Assembly: GCA_033439255.1 (NCBI GenBank)
Contig: CM065880.1
Coordinates: 2,418,001-2,482,000 of the forward strand
DNA length: 64,000 nucleotides
From: Hericium rajendrae
Lineage: Eukaryota; Basidiomycota; Agaricomycetes; Russulales; Hericiaceae
Reading direction: 5' to 3'
Below, piece after piece: positions 29,210-40,026 of the stretch. Under the pieces are notes generated by a model, which did no database searches, was not told where the DNA came from, and saw only the letters and a program-made list of their open reading frames with translations. Each line of letters starts with the position of its first letter. The stretch's first letter is position 1. The translations under genes and the position numbers were made by a program.

Positions 29210-32200
29210 TCACAAACGATGCAGCGCTTTGTAAGGAAATAAAACACGAGGCACGTTGCGTAGATCACGGGCGGAAAGCCACAAATCATATTGCGGCGAG
29301 TATCCCGTCCATCGGACCAGGAATTCGGTGCGGCCTGAGCGTTTGTTAAAGCGATGGGCCACGATACGCTCGACCTGGTATTCTTCGGAAGCTATCTGAT
29401 GCGGGCGCGTGTCAGGCAGAACGGCACGGATTCCGTGCAGCTTGTCCGAACGAATATACGGCCGCAGATGTTCTAAGTTGAATACATTCGACCCTGAGAA
29501 TTTATCTGGGAGTTGCAGGCGATAGACTTTGGGGTTAATGCGTTCTAGGACGGGAAAGGGGCCGATGGCTCGTTGGGTGAGCTTGGCGCCTTCGCCCTTG
29601 GATTCCGACCACTCTAGGGAGTGAGGATTGACTAGAACGAGATCTCCGATTTCGAATTCTAGAGGCTTGCGCTTCTGGTTGTACGCTTCAGATTGTTTGA
29701 CTTGAGCCATGGCAATAGCAGTGCGCGCGCTCTCTCTATGGAAACGTAAGGCGTCAACGAATTCGCTCGCGTTCCCGTAAAGGAGCGCAGCTTGTGGGCT
29801 CGTTTCGTTCGCTTCGGAGAAGAAATCCAGCGTTCCTTTAGGTTTATACCCGAAAAGGACTTCGAATGGACTCATTCCCGTAGAGGCGTGAGGGGACGCG
29901 TTATAGGCGTGTTCCAACAGCGGCAGCCAATCGGACCAGGTGGATTTATCCTCAGCTACGTATGCACGTAGCATGGTTTCGACGCGACGATTGACGATTT
30001 CCGTTTGTCCGTCGTGTTGAGGGTGGTGAGATGAAGACAGGGACATCCTTGTCTTTAGGAATTTTGCTACTGCATTCCAGAAGTCGGATGTCCATCTGGG
30101 ATCGCGATCCGTAATGATGTTGTCGGGTATACCGAACCGGCAGACGACGTTTTTCACGAACAGCGTGGCGAATCCTTCGGCATCCAAACCCGTAGTGGTA
30201 GGAATGAATTGGGCGTGTTTGCTAAGGCGGTCCACGAATACGATGATCGCATTAAAGTCGTTAGACCACGTAAGTCCCGCGATCATGTCCATGGATATGG
30301 ACTCGTAAGGGCGTTTGGGGATCGGATTAGGAATCAGCATGCCGTATTGTCCGAAATTCGGATTCTTAGTTTTCTGGCAGACGTCACAAGAGGCGCAAAA
30401 CGCCTTGACGTCTTTGCGCATTCGGGGCCAGAAGAATTTCCCGCTGAGGATAGCCCAGAGCTTTTCGGGACCTGCGTGGGCTGACTCGTAAGCGCTTTCG
30501 TGTGCGTGTACCATAATATCGCTTCGGAGAGACTCCGGGATGCAAAGCCTAGGCTGGAAATCAGCATCCCTGAAGAAGAGAAGTCCTTCTTTGTCTTTGA
30601 AGTACCTAGCTCCCGGATTCCAGGAGCCAGGTGATTCTTCAGCTGCTGTCCAATGCCTGGCCAATGAGGGATCTTTCTTATAACCTTCGACTAGCTGGTG
30701 TCGGTATTCGGGTGAAGCGTGTACGAGAATGGTTGGAGGAGGATGGGTGCTCTCCCAGTTAGCCTGGATGTCGTAGGGACCTAAGGATTCCTCAGGTTCT
30801 ATCGACCTATCCATGGGTTCGTTCTCGAACTGAGCGATACCATCCCTAGCTCGACGAAGGCGTCTTGTTTTGGAAGAGCGTGGACGACGAGATGGTGGCG
30901 GACGAGGTGGCTTCGATTTGACAGTAGCAGCTGGTTGCCCCCCCTCACCTGCTGCTGGAGAGCCGTCATTGAGCAAGTGACGCACTGCGCGACGCGTGAG
31001 GACGGGGAAGGCGCTGCATGGTTCGACAACGTCAGCCCAGTCGATGATGGCGAATGCAGCGAATTTGGGAGCAGGAGCCTTCTGTGCGGCGGCCTCAGCG
31101 GATTCTGCGAGGTCGCGATTGCGGGTCAGACTCGGGGCGTCGTCGTCGGGAGGGGCGTGAAATGACGGAACGGGCGGGAGGAGGCGCGAGATGGGGTCCA
31201 CGTTAGAATGGACTCGGCCCGGTCGATGGACGATTTCGAGACCTGGTTTGAAGGCGGAAAAGATGGTGCCCCAAGCGGCGAGGCGACGATTACTATTTTC
31301 GTATGTCCGGGCCCATTGCAGGGCAGCATGATCTGTGATAAGAAGAATCTCCTCCCCCTCGATGAAAGGTAAGAATTTAACGAGTCCTTCTTTGGCACCA
31401 AGAGCCTCGCGCTCGGTGCCCGAGTAGTTGCGTTCGGCAGGTTTGAAGGTACGACTCCAATACGCGATTACGCGCTCGATCCAGACGAAGGAGGTGTCGA
31501 GGGAGGGACCCCACTTCTCTTCGTGTTGGTCGTCACGAATACGGTCGGAGAATTTAGCCACTAATTTGGGGACAGGCTTTCCTTCCGCGAAGTCGCGGGT
31601 AAGGCGGTCGTAGAGTTTCGTGCCTTTGAGATCGGCAACAGCGATGCGTTGGACCTGTTGCAGGGTGCAGCCTAAGCCGTCCGCTGAAGCGTCCGTGTAT
31701 AGGCGATACGGACGGCCCTGTTCGGGGTGCCCCAGAACGGGAGCCGATGCGAGGGCGGTCTTGATCGCGGAAAAGGATTCCTCCTCCGTGGCGGACCATG
31801 CCCAGCGAGCGCCTTTACGAGTAAGATGGAAGAGAGGCGCAGCCATAGATGCGTAATGGGGAAGAAAAGAAGAAAAGTAGACGGCCATGCCTAAGAACGT
31901 ACGAAGTTCGGGTACCGATGTCGGACGCGGCATGTCTAGGATTTTCTCGACCTTTGTTTTATGGGTGGACAGGCCGAGACGGGAGACTTTGTGGCCGAGA
32001 AGAATAATAGAGGAGTAGAACATGTGGCATTTGGAGGGTGAGAGTGTGATGCCGGCCTGTTCCACGGCGCCGAGTACCTTGTCGAGATGAGCGATGTGAT
32101 CTTCGTGAGTCTTGGAATATACGACGATGTCATCGATATATACCAGACAAAATAGCCAAAGGTAGGGAGCGAGAATGTGTTGCATTACCCGCTGGAAAAT

Positions 32201-35200
32201 AGACGGGCCGTTGCGCAACCCGAACGGCATGCGTTTGAACTGCCAGTGACCGGTGTGCGTACGAAAAGCCGTTTTCTCGATGTCGTCGGGCGACATTTCG
32301 AGCTGGGTGAAGCCAGACAGGGCATCCAGAGAGGATAATACTTGCGCGCCCGCGAGAGAACCCAGTATCTCGGATTGCCGAGGTATGGGAAACTCGTCGG
32401 GGATAGTGACAGCGTTAAGCTTGCGGTAATCGATGCAGAAGCGGGGCTTGTTATTGCGATAAACAATTACGACGGGCACGCTCCAGGGACTTTTCAATGG
32501 TTCAATGACGTCCTGCTCGAACCAGGACTGGAGTTGCTCCTCGATGACTTCGCGTTTGGCGGGGGAAGCTCCATACATGGGAACAGAGATAGGGACCTGG
32601 CCGTCCACCGTCCGAATGTGAACTTTCGACGGGTGGTGGCCCAGTCGTCCGTCAAATCCGAATGCACGTTGCCGTCGACGAAGCATGTCCCATGCTTGGT
32701 CGCGCAAATGGTCGGGAAGTTGTCCTACGTCCAATAATTCTTCCATTTGTGAAGAGGGATAAACCGTAGGGTCGGGAACTTCCGCCGTCTTGGGTCCCCA
32801 ATCCTCGTCCTCTGCGGATACCACGGAGGAAGGTGAGGTCGCGGCCGCAGTTGCCTCGATGAGCGCTTTAGTGCGATTTGCGTGTTCCTGGAGGCTGCGA
32901 AGATGGTCTTCGTCTCGGGGCTTATCTAACGCGGAGTCCGCGGGGAGCATGTGAGCTAGGGTATCACCCTTGCGCAGGTATCGAGGGTGTGACCCGCCGT
33001 TAGACACCGGGACAGTAGTGGCCGATCCTTTAAGGAGCATGTTTGGTACCATGAGCTCGGGTTGTCGTTTCTTAGAAAGGTCGGCGAAGGCGCTTTCGAT
33101 CATCCAAGTCGCGTCTTTGCTTCCCTTGGGTAGTTTGACGGGAACCATGCGTACCTGACCAGGCAGGATGCGTACGTCGGTGGCTACCCTTACTGCGTTG
33201 GTGAGAGATTGCACTTGAAGGGCTCGGCGGCGAGCCTTTTCTCGTTGGTGGGATTTAGCCTTGATGAAGCCTGCGAGCTTGAGGCCTTTCTTACGGACCA
33301 CTAGGGCGCTGTCCCGGGTTCGCGCGACTGAGCGTGCTTTGACGCGGTGGGGCGAGCCGCCAAAGGCGACTGTGGTCCCCTCAGGTGTAGAGCGGAGGAC
33401 GTCGATCTCGTAGGTAAGATGAAAGTCTTCGCCAAGGAGGAGAGGCACTGTCATGGAGGGTACTACGTAGGCTTCAGCTTCGAGGCAAAGAATCTCGCCA
33501 TTCGTGGATTCCACGAATATGGGCAAGGTCACGTAGCCGCGAATGGAAGCGTCTTTCGTTGTGAGCTGAAGCAGCTCGAGCTTCATGCCTTTCTTCAGTG
33601 GTGGCGGATGACGGAGGGATCGATAATATTCATCGGACAGCAGGGTAAGGTCCGCGCCTGAATCCAGGCGTAAGTCCAGCGGGGCACCTTCGCGGTGGAG
33701 TACGTGGCCAGTCATGGCTACGACAGAGATCCCTTTGGCGGACTCGCCCGGGAGAAAGGATCGTTTCTTTGATAAGTGGACGATCGGAGGTTGAGGCGCG
33801 GATACCGCTTCCTCTAATAATGCGCTAGACGACCAAGGGAGCTTGGGCTTTGAGGCGGCAGCAAGGTCGTCTTGGTCGTCGACTTCCTCCAGAACAGGGA
33901 CACGGCGGGAAGTGCAAACATGTTTAGCGGCGAGGCGTACTTCTCGAATCTTCTCCTCGAGCAGATCCTGGTCAACATAAGCGGAAGACTCGGATTTATT
34001 AAGGAGAGTTTCGTAGGCAGTAGAATACAGGTGTTCGTCGTCTAAGGGCCGTACTGTATCCGAGTGCCGTTCCAATCTATTAGCAGTCTTACGTGTCTCA
34101 TACTTCGAGTAATGGGGACACTCCCTGTCCCAGTGAAGCGCGCTACCGCACGCACGGCAAGGAGACGGAGGGGGACGGAAGGTAGACTTGACGTGGTCGG
34201 CTTTCGGAAAAGGGTAACCGTTCTTGGGAGGCGGCCGCTGACGACGGTTCTTATTGAGGACGGCGTAGGCCTCGACGATTTCGGGTTCGTCGTATAACTG
34301 CTCGTCGTCCTGTATAACGTCAGGTTGTTGGAGCTCCTCTTCGTCTCCCAGTAGGTCAGGGGTTTCGGTACTGTCGACGATATTTGCTTCGACCCGCGGA
34401 TACCGCGGGTTTCGATAGGAGCGATAGGATTTGAGCTTATCGGAAACTGCACGTTCTACTAGTGCTTGGATGTCTCGTTCGGAGAACCGGGCAGACGAGA
34501 CCGTGGTGGCTAGTAGTTGTTGTTCGTACAGCCGGAAACGGTTGATGAGTTCGTCGACAGAACGGACCTCGCCGATGGAGATGACATTTTGCCATTCGGG
34601 TGTAGTGTTACGCATGAGGACGCGGACTTCCTCGATTCCTCCGGGTCGCACAGCGTTGAGCATGCGTGAATACGTGATGCGTCGGAGGAGGTATTCGAGG
34701 GGCTTTTCGTGTTTATGTCCGTCTTGTCGGAAGTGCTGGTGCGTAAACTCGACGCCGATGTCAAAGATCCATTGTCGACCGAGCCAGTAAGCTCGGATAC
34801 CATTGATCCAGCAAGTATAGTCTTGTTTCATGTAGACCTTCAGCTCGTCCGAGATATTGGACCACCAATCTCTTATGCCGGATCCTTCCTTAAAACGCAT
34901 CCAAAGCCACGCGGCCATTTCAACGGGGACCGCCCCCCCAAACTTTGCGACTTCTTGGATGTCCATGAAGTAGCGGATGGCGGTCTTGAAGGATCCATCC
35001 CATCCTGGAAGATTTTCGGGCCTGATTTCTTGTTTGATCCGGGGACCGGTCGCGTTAGCAGGCTGGCGGATTCCGCCGGCCGGTGCCGCGCCTTGTGCTG
35101 GTTGTCCTGGACTGGGAGGTTGGAACGGATTGTTAGGAGACCGACGTGCATTAGCCGGAGCCGGATTGGGCGCAGGGCCGTGGATTTGGTAGAACACGGG

Positions 35201-36715
35201 TTGACCTACGACTGGGGGAAGGCCCGCGGCTGCTTGAGCGACCGGATGCGCAGGCAGAGTCTGTACTGGAGGAGCGTATTGTTGGAACGCGGGCTGCGCT
35301 TGCGTGGGCGCCGCTTGCCCCCCCTCGCCTTGTGGGACCTGCTCGTGAGGGTACCCATGGCCTTGTAAGATCGGCATAGGCATCCTTGCGGGCTGGGGCC
35401 CCTGATCTTGGACAGGTGGTACCTCAACTGGTCGCAGCTGGTCGGGCGGTAGCTCAGGAGGCGGTTGTCCCGCGGAATCCGCAGGGACAGAAGCGGCCGC
35501 TTCGACGGTCGTATTGGCCGTCGGGTACGCGTTCATGGTCAACCACGGGTCATCGGTTAGGTTATGCAGGACGTTGTTTCCTGTGCCGGCCATGGAAGAC
35601 CGTGGCATAATGGCACGAATGTGCGGAGGTGTGTCTCGCCTATAAGCTGCAGGAGTAAAGGAGACGTTGGCAGGACCCGGAGTAGCAGTGATGAGATTCC
35701 ATCCCGGGGTCGTAGAGTAGACTTGATGAGACCTTCTCTCAGGGCGAGAGAGCCTTTGCGACTGATCCGCGATGGTGAACGCAGACGCATCTGCTTGCGC
35801 GTTTGAGTTGTCTTGTCTAACAGTCCCGGACTCGTGCTGGGCTGAGGAATCCTCGGCCCGCGAGCTCTGGTCCTGGTAATGAGGAAGGGACATGTTGAGA
35901 GCGCGCGACAGTCCTTCTTCTTCGAATTGAAGGAGATCGTTAGGAAGGGAAAACACTTGATGCACAGGTTCGCCGGCTTCGAGACGTTCTCGTTCGTTTG
36001 CTGTTAGGCTGGCATGGAACCTCGGGGTATTTACGTATTCTAAGATTCGTTCTTGCGGGGTTAAACCCGTCCCAGCATCAGAAAGAAGTCCTGGGGCGGT
36101 AGATACTGGCGACGAAGGGTACGCGCTTTCTTGAAAGGCGCGAATATACTTGAAGAAGAACTTCTCTGCATCGAGGAGACGAGATCCTAACACTCGCCAG
36201 GCCCATGCGATGTCGTGTAGACTGGGTGAACCCCTCAGGGTTTGTACGAATAGGGCTTCGCGATCGATTATGAAAGGTTCATGTCCCTCGACTATGCCTT
36301 CGACCGTTAAGACTTCGAAGGCGCGGTTAACCATGAGTTGCATTTCGAGAATGAGTAGTCGAACATTTTCTAAGAGATCGGGGTGAAGTTGATAACGAGG
36401 TCTCCCGCTCTCAATGCCGTTGTCTATGATGCCGTCGGGGCTTAGCGTGGTACCGGCGATGCTTCGCATTCGATCAGCCAAAGCGGCCAGTCCAGCGTGA
36501 GGTTGGCGATATCGCCTGGTGAGACTGGCTATCCTTTGTGATGGGGACGTATCGAGGGAGCGCGAGTTGTCGTTCCACTCATGTTGACTTGTGGATCGAG
36601 AGCTGCCGACAAGCTGAGGAGTGCTGGAGGCATTGGGCGGAACATCGAATCCCGATGATAAAGTGGATGAGGTAGGGCGCGACGAGGGCGTGACGTTCCT
36701 CGACGTGGATGCCAT
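29210..36715 (-). CDS. Ty3/gypsy Gag-Pol polyprotein with chromodomain, 2501 aa
   Basis: Single uninterrupted frame from ATG 36713-36715. Gag: variable N-terminus, then the retrotransposon capsid region (about residues 570-735) and one CCHC knuckle (CRACGSALHWDREC, about 852-865). Protease: LDSGADLTLL with the DSG aspartate near 1017. Reverse transcriptase about 1390-1600 with FCIDYRKLN, FKRMPFGLRNG and YIDDIVVYS (near 1525). RNase H about 1665-1840 (YTDASADG, the Glu of GTEREAL, TDHAAL), with a long insert (1688-1745) before the third strand. Integrase: HHCC finger (HAHE...CASC..C, about 2070-2112), then DDE core with Asp 2142 (SMDMIAG), TDRD near 2202 and Glu near 2238 (DGQTEIVNR). C-terminal chromodomain about 2443-2500 (VERIVAHR, FLVRWTGYSPQYDLWL), which in chromoviruses steers integration to modified histones. 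All catalytic residues are present. Gag and Pol are fused in one frame, so no frameshift is needed between them. Confidence 0.97.
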   Translation of the reverse strand: MASTSRNVTPSSRPTSSTLSSGFDVPPNASSTPQLVGSSRSTSQHEWNDNSRSLDTSPSQRIASLTRRYRQPHAGLAALADRMRSIAGTTLSPDGIIDNGIESGRPRYQLHPDLLENVRLLILEMQLMVNRAFEVLTVEGIVEGHEPFIIDREALFVQTLRGSPSLHDIAWAWRVLGSRLLDAEKFFFKYIRAFQESAYPSSPVSTAPGLLSDAGTGLTPQERILEYVNTPRFHASLTANERERLEAGEPVHQVFSLPNDLLQFEEEGLSRALNMSLPHYQDQSSRAEDSSAQHESGTVRQDNSNAQADASAFTIADQSQRLSRPERRSHQVYSTTPGWNLITATPGPANVSFTPAAYRRDTPPHIRAIMPRSSMAGTGNNVLHNLTDDPWLTMNAYPTANTTVEAAASVPADSAGQPPPELPPDQLRPVEVPPVQDQGPQPARMPMPILQGHGYPHEQVPQGEGGQAAPTQAQPAFQQYAPPVQTLPAHPVAQAAAGLPPVVGQPVFYQIHGPAPNPAPANARRSPNNPFQPPSPGQPAQGAAPAGGIRQPANATGPRIKQEIRPENLPGWDGSFKTAIRYFMDIQEVAKFGGAVPVEMAAWLWMRFKEGSGIRDWWSNISDELKVYMKQDYTCWINGIRAYWLGRQWIFDIGVEFTHQHFRQDGHKHEKPLEYLLRRITYSRMLNAVRPGGIEEVRVLMRNTTPEWQNVISIGEVRSVDELINRFRLYEQQLLATTVSSARFSERDIQALVERAVSDKLKSYRSYRNPRYPRVEANIVDSTETPDLLGDEEELQQPDVIQDDEQLYDEPEIVEAYAVLNKNRRQRPPPKNGYPFPKADHVKSTFRPPPSPCRACGSALHWDRECPHYSKYETRKTANRLERHSDTVRPLDDEHLYSTAYETLLNKSESSAYVDQDLLEEKIREVRLAAKHVCTSRRVPVLEEVDDQDDLAAASKPKLPWSSSALLEEAVSAPQPPIVHLSKKRSFLPGESAKGISVVAMTGHVLHREGAPLDLRLDSGADLTLLSDEYYRSLRHPPPLKKGMKLELLQLTTKDASIRGYVTLPIFVESTNGEILCLEAEAYVVPSMTVPLLLGEDFHLTYEIDVLRSTPEGTTVAFGGSPHRVKARSVARTRDSALVVRKKGLKLAGFIKAKSHQREKARRRALQVQSLTNAVRVATDVRILPGQVRMVPVKLPKGSKDATWMIESAFADLSKKRQPELMVPNMLLKGSATTVPVSNGGSHPRYLRKGDTLAHMLPADSALDKPRDEDHLRSLQEHANRTKALIEATAAATSPSSVVSAEDEDWGPKTAEVPDPTVYPSSQMEELLDVGQLPDHLRDQAWDMLRRRQRAFGFDGRLGHHPSKVHIRTVDGQVPISVPMYGASPAKREVIEEQLQSWFEQDVIEPLKSPWSVPVVIVYRNNKPRFCIDYRKLNAVTIPDEFPIPRQSEILGSLAGAQVLSSLDALSGFTQLEMSPDDIEKTAFRTHTGHWQFKRMPFGLRNGPSIFQRVMQHILAPYLWLFCLVYIDDIVVYSKTHEDHIAHLDKVLGAVEQAGITLSPSKCHMFYSSIILLGHKVSRLGLSTHKTKVEKILDMPRPTSVPELRTFLGMAVYFSSFLPHYASMAAPLFHLTRKGARWAWSATEEESFSAIKTALASAPVLGHPEQGRPYRLYTDASADGLGCTLQQVQRIAVADLKGTKLYDRLTRDFAEGKPVPKLVAKFSDRIRDDQHEEKWGPSLDTSFVWIERVIAYWSRTFKPAERNYSGTEREALGAKEGLVKFLPFIEGEEILLITDHAALQWARTYENSNRRLAAWGTIFSAFKPGLEIVHRPGRVHSNVDPISRLLPPVPSFHAPPDDDAPSLTRNRDLAESAEAAAQKAPAPKFAAFAIIDWADVVEPCSAFPVLTRRAVRHLLNDGSPAAGEGGQPAATVKSKPPRPPPSRRPRSSKTRRLRRARDGIAQFENEPMDRSIEPEESLGPYDIQANWESTHPPPTILVHASPEYRHQLVEGYKKDPSLARHWTAAEESPGSWNPGARYFKDKEGLLFFRDADFQPRLCIPESLRSDIMVHAHESAYESAHAGPEKLWAILSGKFFWPRMRKDVKAFCASCDVCQKTKNPNFGQYGMLIPNPIPKRPYESISMDMIAGLTWSNDFNAIIVFVDRLSKHAQFIPTTTGLDAEGFATLFVKNVVCRFGIPDNIITDRDPRWTSDFWNAVAKFLKTRMSLSSSHHPQHDGQTEIVNRRVETMLRAYVAEDKSTWSDWLPLLEHAYNASPHASTGMSPFEVLFGYKPKGTLDFFSEANETSPQAALLYGNASEFVDALRFHRESARTAIAMAQVKQSEAYNQKRKPLEFEIGDLVLVNPHSLEWSESKGEGAKLTQRAIGPFPVLERINPKVYRLQLPDKFSGSNVFNLEHLRPYIRSDKLHGIRAVLPDTRPHQIASEEYQVERIVAHRFNKRSGRTEFLVRWTGYSPQYDLWLSARDLRNVPRVLFPYKALHRL

Positions 36716-36769
36716 GTCGAGGACGTACTAGTCGGCCGAATGATAGTGGATTCCGGATGTATCCACCTC

Positions 36770-37338
36770 TGTAACGGACGATGGGAGTCACGCTACGACC
36801 GGAGGTTCACTATCGAGGGTCGGCGGGCGAGTACGGTGCAGAGGTGTCGAAGACCTCCTAGGGCGCAGGCTAGAGCGTCGTCGAGGATTCCTCGACGACA
36901 GAAACAAGGGTGATCGACCTTCGAGAGGACCGCGCGCGAGGATTCCTCGTACGCGGTCGTCGAGAGAGTGAGAGGAAAGAGGAGGCGAGCGATGCTCGCC
37001 ACGTCGAATCCGAAAGCTGGAGCTTACCTAAGCGGAACGTCAATCGCGCCTTTGCGTCGTCGAAGACGAGAAAGGCGGGGCACTCGACTGATCGAGCTGT
37101 CGACGTCACACGAGGGAGAGAGCGAGAGAGGAAAAGAAAACAAGAAACGAGGTAATAGTCAAGAGTCAGTTAGATACATGAGAGCGCACGACTTATATAC
37201 GTTTTCCTCCTCTCGCTTATCCTGCTCGGGTACCTCCCGGCCCGAGCCTGCTGACTCGTGCGCGTCGTCTGATCTCGCCCCGGTCGGTCCGTGCTGGCGC
37301 GTCTTGAGGCTCCTTCCCTATATGGACCGTCCGTCACA
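36770..37338 (-). repeat. gypsy LTR (5' LTR of the minus-strand element)
   Basis: 569 bp, TGTAACGGAC...GTCACA, nearly identical to 24941-25509. The promoter for Gag-Pol should lie here; on the minus strand transcription would run towards the ATG at 36715, which is 55 bp inside the LTR edge. Confidence 0.95.
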
Positions 37339-37343
37339 CTTAT

Positions 37344-38029
37344 ACTAATGTCTTCACATTGTCTTGTAGGTTTTCGCTTTTTTGTTAGTTTGGTAAGCTT
37401 TTATATATTATCTTTGTTATCTTCTAATATTAATATCTTCTTTTTTTCCTAGAAAATTTTGCTTTTTTGTAGTAATGGTAAGTCTTATAGTGTTTCATAT
37501 TAATCTTGACTAATGTTCATGTTATTTTAGAGTTTTAAATATTTAGTTTGTTGTGTTATATATTGTTGTAGTGTATTATCATGTTGTAATTAGTCAATAA
37601 AATATCTTGCTCTTCTTTATCTTTTGTGTGATCTTTGTGAATGGTTTATTTTATCAATATGTAGATATTTATAAAGTCATATGAAGTCTAGTATGACTAT
37701 AAATTCCAATTAAAACATTGTAGTCTATCAAAAATATATAGAGTACTCAGCTAATTGTAACCACCAGAGCATTTATGACATCTGTAGCAAATATATTCTG
37801 CATAATGTGTATAGTGAATGTATTCTATATACCTACTCTCATAGCTTTATAGCTATGTCTTGTAGCTCTATAGCTATCATAGCACTCTATAGCTATCCTA
37901 AGTAGCTCTATAGCACTCTATAGATGACCCCCTTCTATGGCCATCTATAGAATAGGTGGCATAGCTATGGCCCTATGACATTTATATAATCTATATAGAG
38001 CTCTATAGCCATGTGGATTTTCTCAGATG
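37344..38029 (+). other. E4 micro-exon ladder (continued) and right subterminal block
   Basis: Micro-exons at 37370-37392 (23 nt, GTTTTCGCTTTTTTTGTTAG...) and 37453-37477 (25 nt), separated by the 60-nt intron 37393-37452. From 37850 CTATAGCT/AGCTATAG words accumulate up to the TTTTCTCAGATG end. The ladder started at 24841; gypsy landed inside its first intron. Confidence 0.5.
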
Positions 38030-38075
38030 AACTTCTCCTTCAGGAGGAGTCTTCGCATCTCCCTGCGAGGAGGAG

Positions 38076-38435
38076 TGTTGGAATCGCATGTTGTCTGCTG
38101 GGCGACACGAATCTCTCTTTGTCCCAATTTAGTTCTCTCATGTCTGCTTTCATTCCTTCTCTGTCTACTCATGATGTCACGTTCATACCTCATGTATTGT
38201 CCCACCAGCCTCTGTCTCATCAGTACTTATACTGTATGATTACCACCTCCCTCCCTCAGTCATTCTTTTCCCCCGTCTACAACTGAGGTGAGCTGTCTTT
38301 CCTTTTACCTTACGTTTGGATTGTTATGCTCATGTACCTTACCCGATAGACTTACTGGGTTGTTCAGGTACATAATACAGTCGTTCTTTTCCCCCATCTA
38401 TGACTGAGACTTATCAGGTTGTTCAGTTTCTAACA
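38076..38435 (+). repeat. copia 3' LTR, 360 bp
   Basis: Begins TGTTGGAATC after GAGGAGGAG purine tracts and ends TTTCTAACA, classic copia LTR limits. The purine-rich DNA 22517-22575 after the pol stop codon and 38030-38075 were contiguous before E4 inserted. No 5' LTR is in the window. Confidence 0.6.
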
Positions 38436-40026
38436 CTCTCGATGTTCTCAATTAAGTAATACCAATTTCACTGGCACTCGCAGAGCACTTGTGGTCTTTT
38501 TGTATCGTGGTCTCTCTTAAGCTGAAGCACTAAAATTTCTTCGCTTCTTCTCATTGGCAAGTTCAGCGAACCGCCAATACGAGCTGCCGGTCTTGAAAAT
38601 CCTCCGGATGAGAACACAGCTGAGAATAGATATGATGGAACTCTTGACAAGATATGGTACCCACTCTGTGTGGAAGTTGGTCAAGTACTTCGATACTTAT
38701 GGTCAACTTGCAGTGCACTGACTATGTTCCATGCATTAGTAGGGCTTATTCGTCTCATTTTCGGAATTATGAGCACCATCCTTTAATTGTTGCATTTCAT
38801 TTAGATTGAAGCCACCCAAGCTGGAAATCAAGGTTGATGAATGTTTGAATGTTCGCCTCGCCATGGAGTAGTGTGACCAGTCACAGGTGCCTGTGATTGC
38901 TGTCACATATTGGCCATTCCTCGACCGCCGACATGGAATAAGCTCTTGAAATGTAAGGCCTTCTACTGATGTCTTACAGGACAAATGTCTTTATGACCTC
39001 TGGGTGCAATCATCTTATTCTTTTCTATGTTCCATCTGAGACTGGCTGCATCTGAGCTCAGTACTGGCTTTCCTTGGGACCTGGTCTCACTCTTGAGAAA
39101 AAGGCTGTCTCTGATGGCCGGAGAGCAGGCATTAATGTCGCATGCAGGTCATTTTTGGGTGCAGGCATATGGTATCTTTGTTATTGTACACTGTCTTGCA
39201 GGCAGCAGAAGCATGCTGCTTCCATGATTGGGCAAGGTGAGTCTCAGATTGCCCTTTGTCTGCTGCAAACGTGCCCTGGCAAATATGCAAAGGCCAGATC
39301 CCAGGTCAAATCCAGGTGCCCAGACAGATCTTGAACATGAGAGTAAGTGCGCCCGAGTCCTAAGTCCTGTCATGTTTACTGAACTGACTTGGCTGCAGAC
39401 ATTCGACATCACCAGTCATGGCACCGATGCCGCCTTTGATGCCTTCTCCTTCCATTTGACATCAGCACCCATGATGCCTTTCTGTTTCGATTCAACTTTC
39501 CTTGTCGCAGGTGCCTACATTCCCCATTAATCCGTACAATCCTGACACAGTTGCCGGCTAACATATGATTCAATGGCACGACGACCCAGGATATCCGACC
39601 CCCCTCGATCAGTGGATTCAAGCTAACATAAGTAGCTGGGTGCGAGCAGATCCTAGACTCCCTACTACAAGCTTTTTTCCCGAGGAGGTGCTTTGTCGAC
39701 TGAAGAAGGTCCGTCGTCCAGTGCATTTATTCTTTACTGCCATATATAACATTTACTCATTAAATCGTAGAGCAAACTGGACGTGAACAAGCTCTTCACT
39801 GTTGATATCGATAACTCCATCCTCCTCCTCACCATTTCCTTGCCTCCTGAATCAGGTGTACTTGTGTGGTGGTAGGAGAGAAATTCAAACTGGTGCCAAC
39901 ATATGATGTAAGCAGTGGGGCCACGTGATTAGAATGCATTACCACGCACCATGCAACGTGCTCCTCGTCGTCGTTACCCTTGACCCTGTATCCTCCTCCT
40001 CTTGTAGTTTTTAATCGTAACATACC
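38436..40026. other. no gene recognised; upstream region of the MULE relict
   Basis: Mixed-composition DNA with short open frames on both strands and no recognisable domain. The last part (39940-40026) is CT-rich and leads to the ATG at 40027, so it may include the transposase promoter and one end of the element. Confidence 0.35.

Larger units (their letters stand above)
24941..37338 (-). mobile_element. intact Ty3/gypsy LTR retrotransposon (chromovirus-like)
   Basis: Two 569-bp LTRs enclose a Gag-Pol ORF and a second large ORF, all on the minus strand. The 5-bp target duplication CTTAT is at 24936-24940 and 37339-37343. I find three base differences between the LTRs, so insertion was recent. 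A polypurine tract abuts the downstream LTR (minus strand of 25510-25530, GGCTGGGGGGGCTT). After the upstream LTR the minus strand reads GAGGTGGATACATCC; the TGG four bases in may be the primer-binding site, but I cannot assign the tRNA. It is inserted in the micro-exon ladder of E4. Confidence 0.95.
22578..38029 (+). mobile_element. CATCTGA element E4, complete but interrupted by gypsy
   Basis: Starts CATCTGAAAAATCCC and ends TTTTCTCAGATG, with AA duplicated at 22576-22577 and 38030-38031. Own sequence is 22578-24940 plus 37339-38029, about 3.05 kb. Parts: subterminal block, GC-rich exon 23030-24199 (minus strand), hairpin, intron 24223-24267, promoter with TATATAAG at 24669-24676, micro-exon ladder (24841-24940 continuing 37344-37540), subterminal block. 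It is inserted between the copia pol gene and its 3' LTR. Confidence 0.8.
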
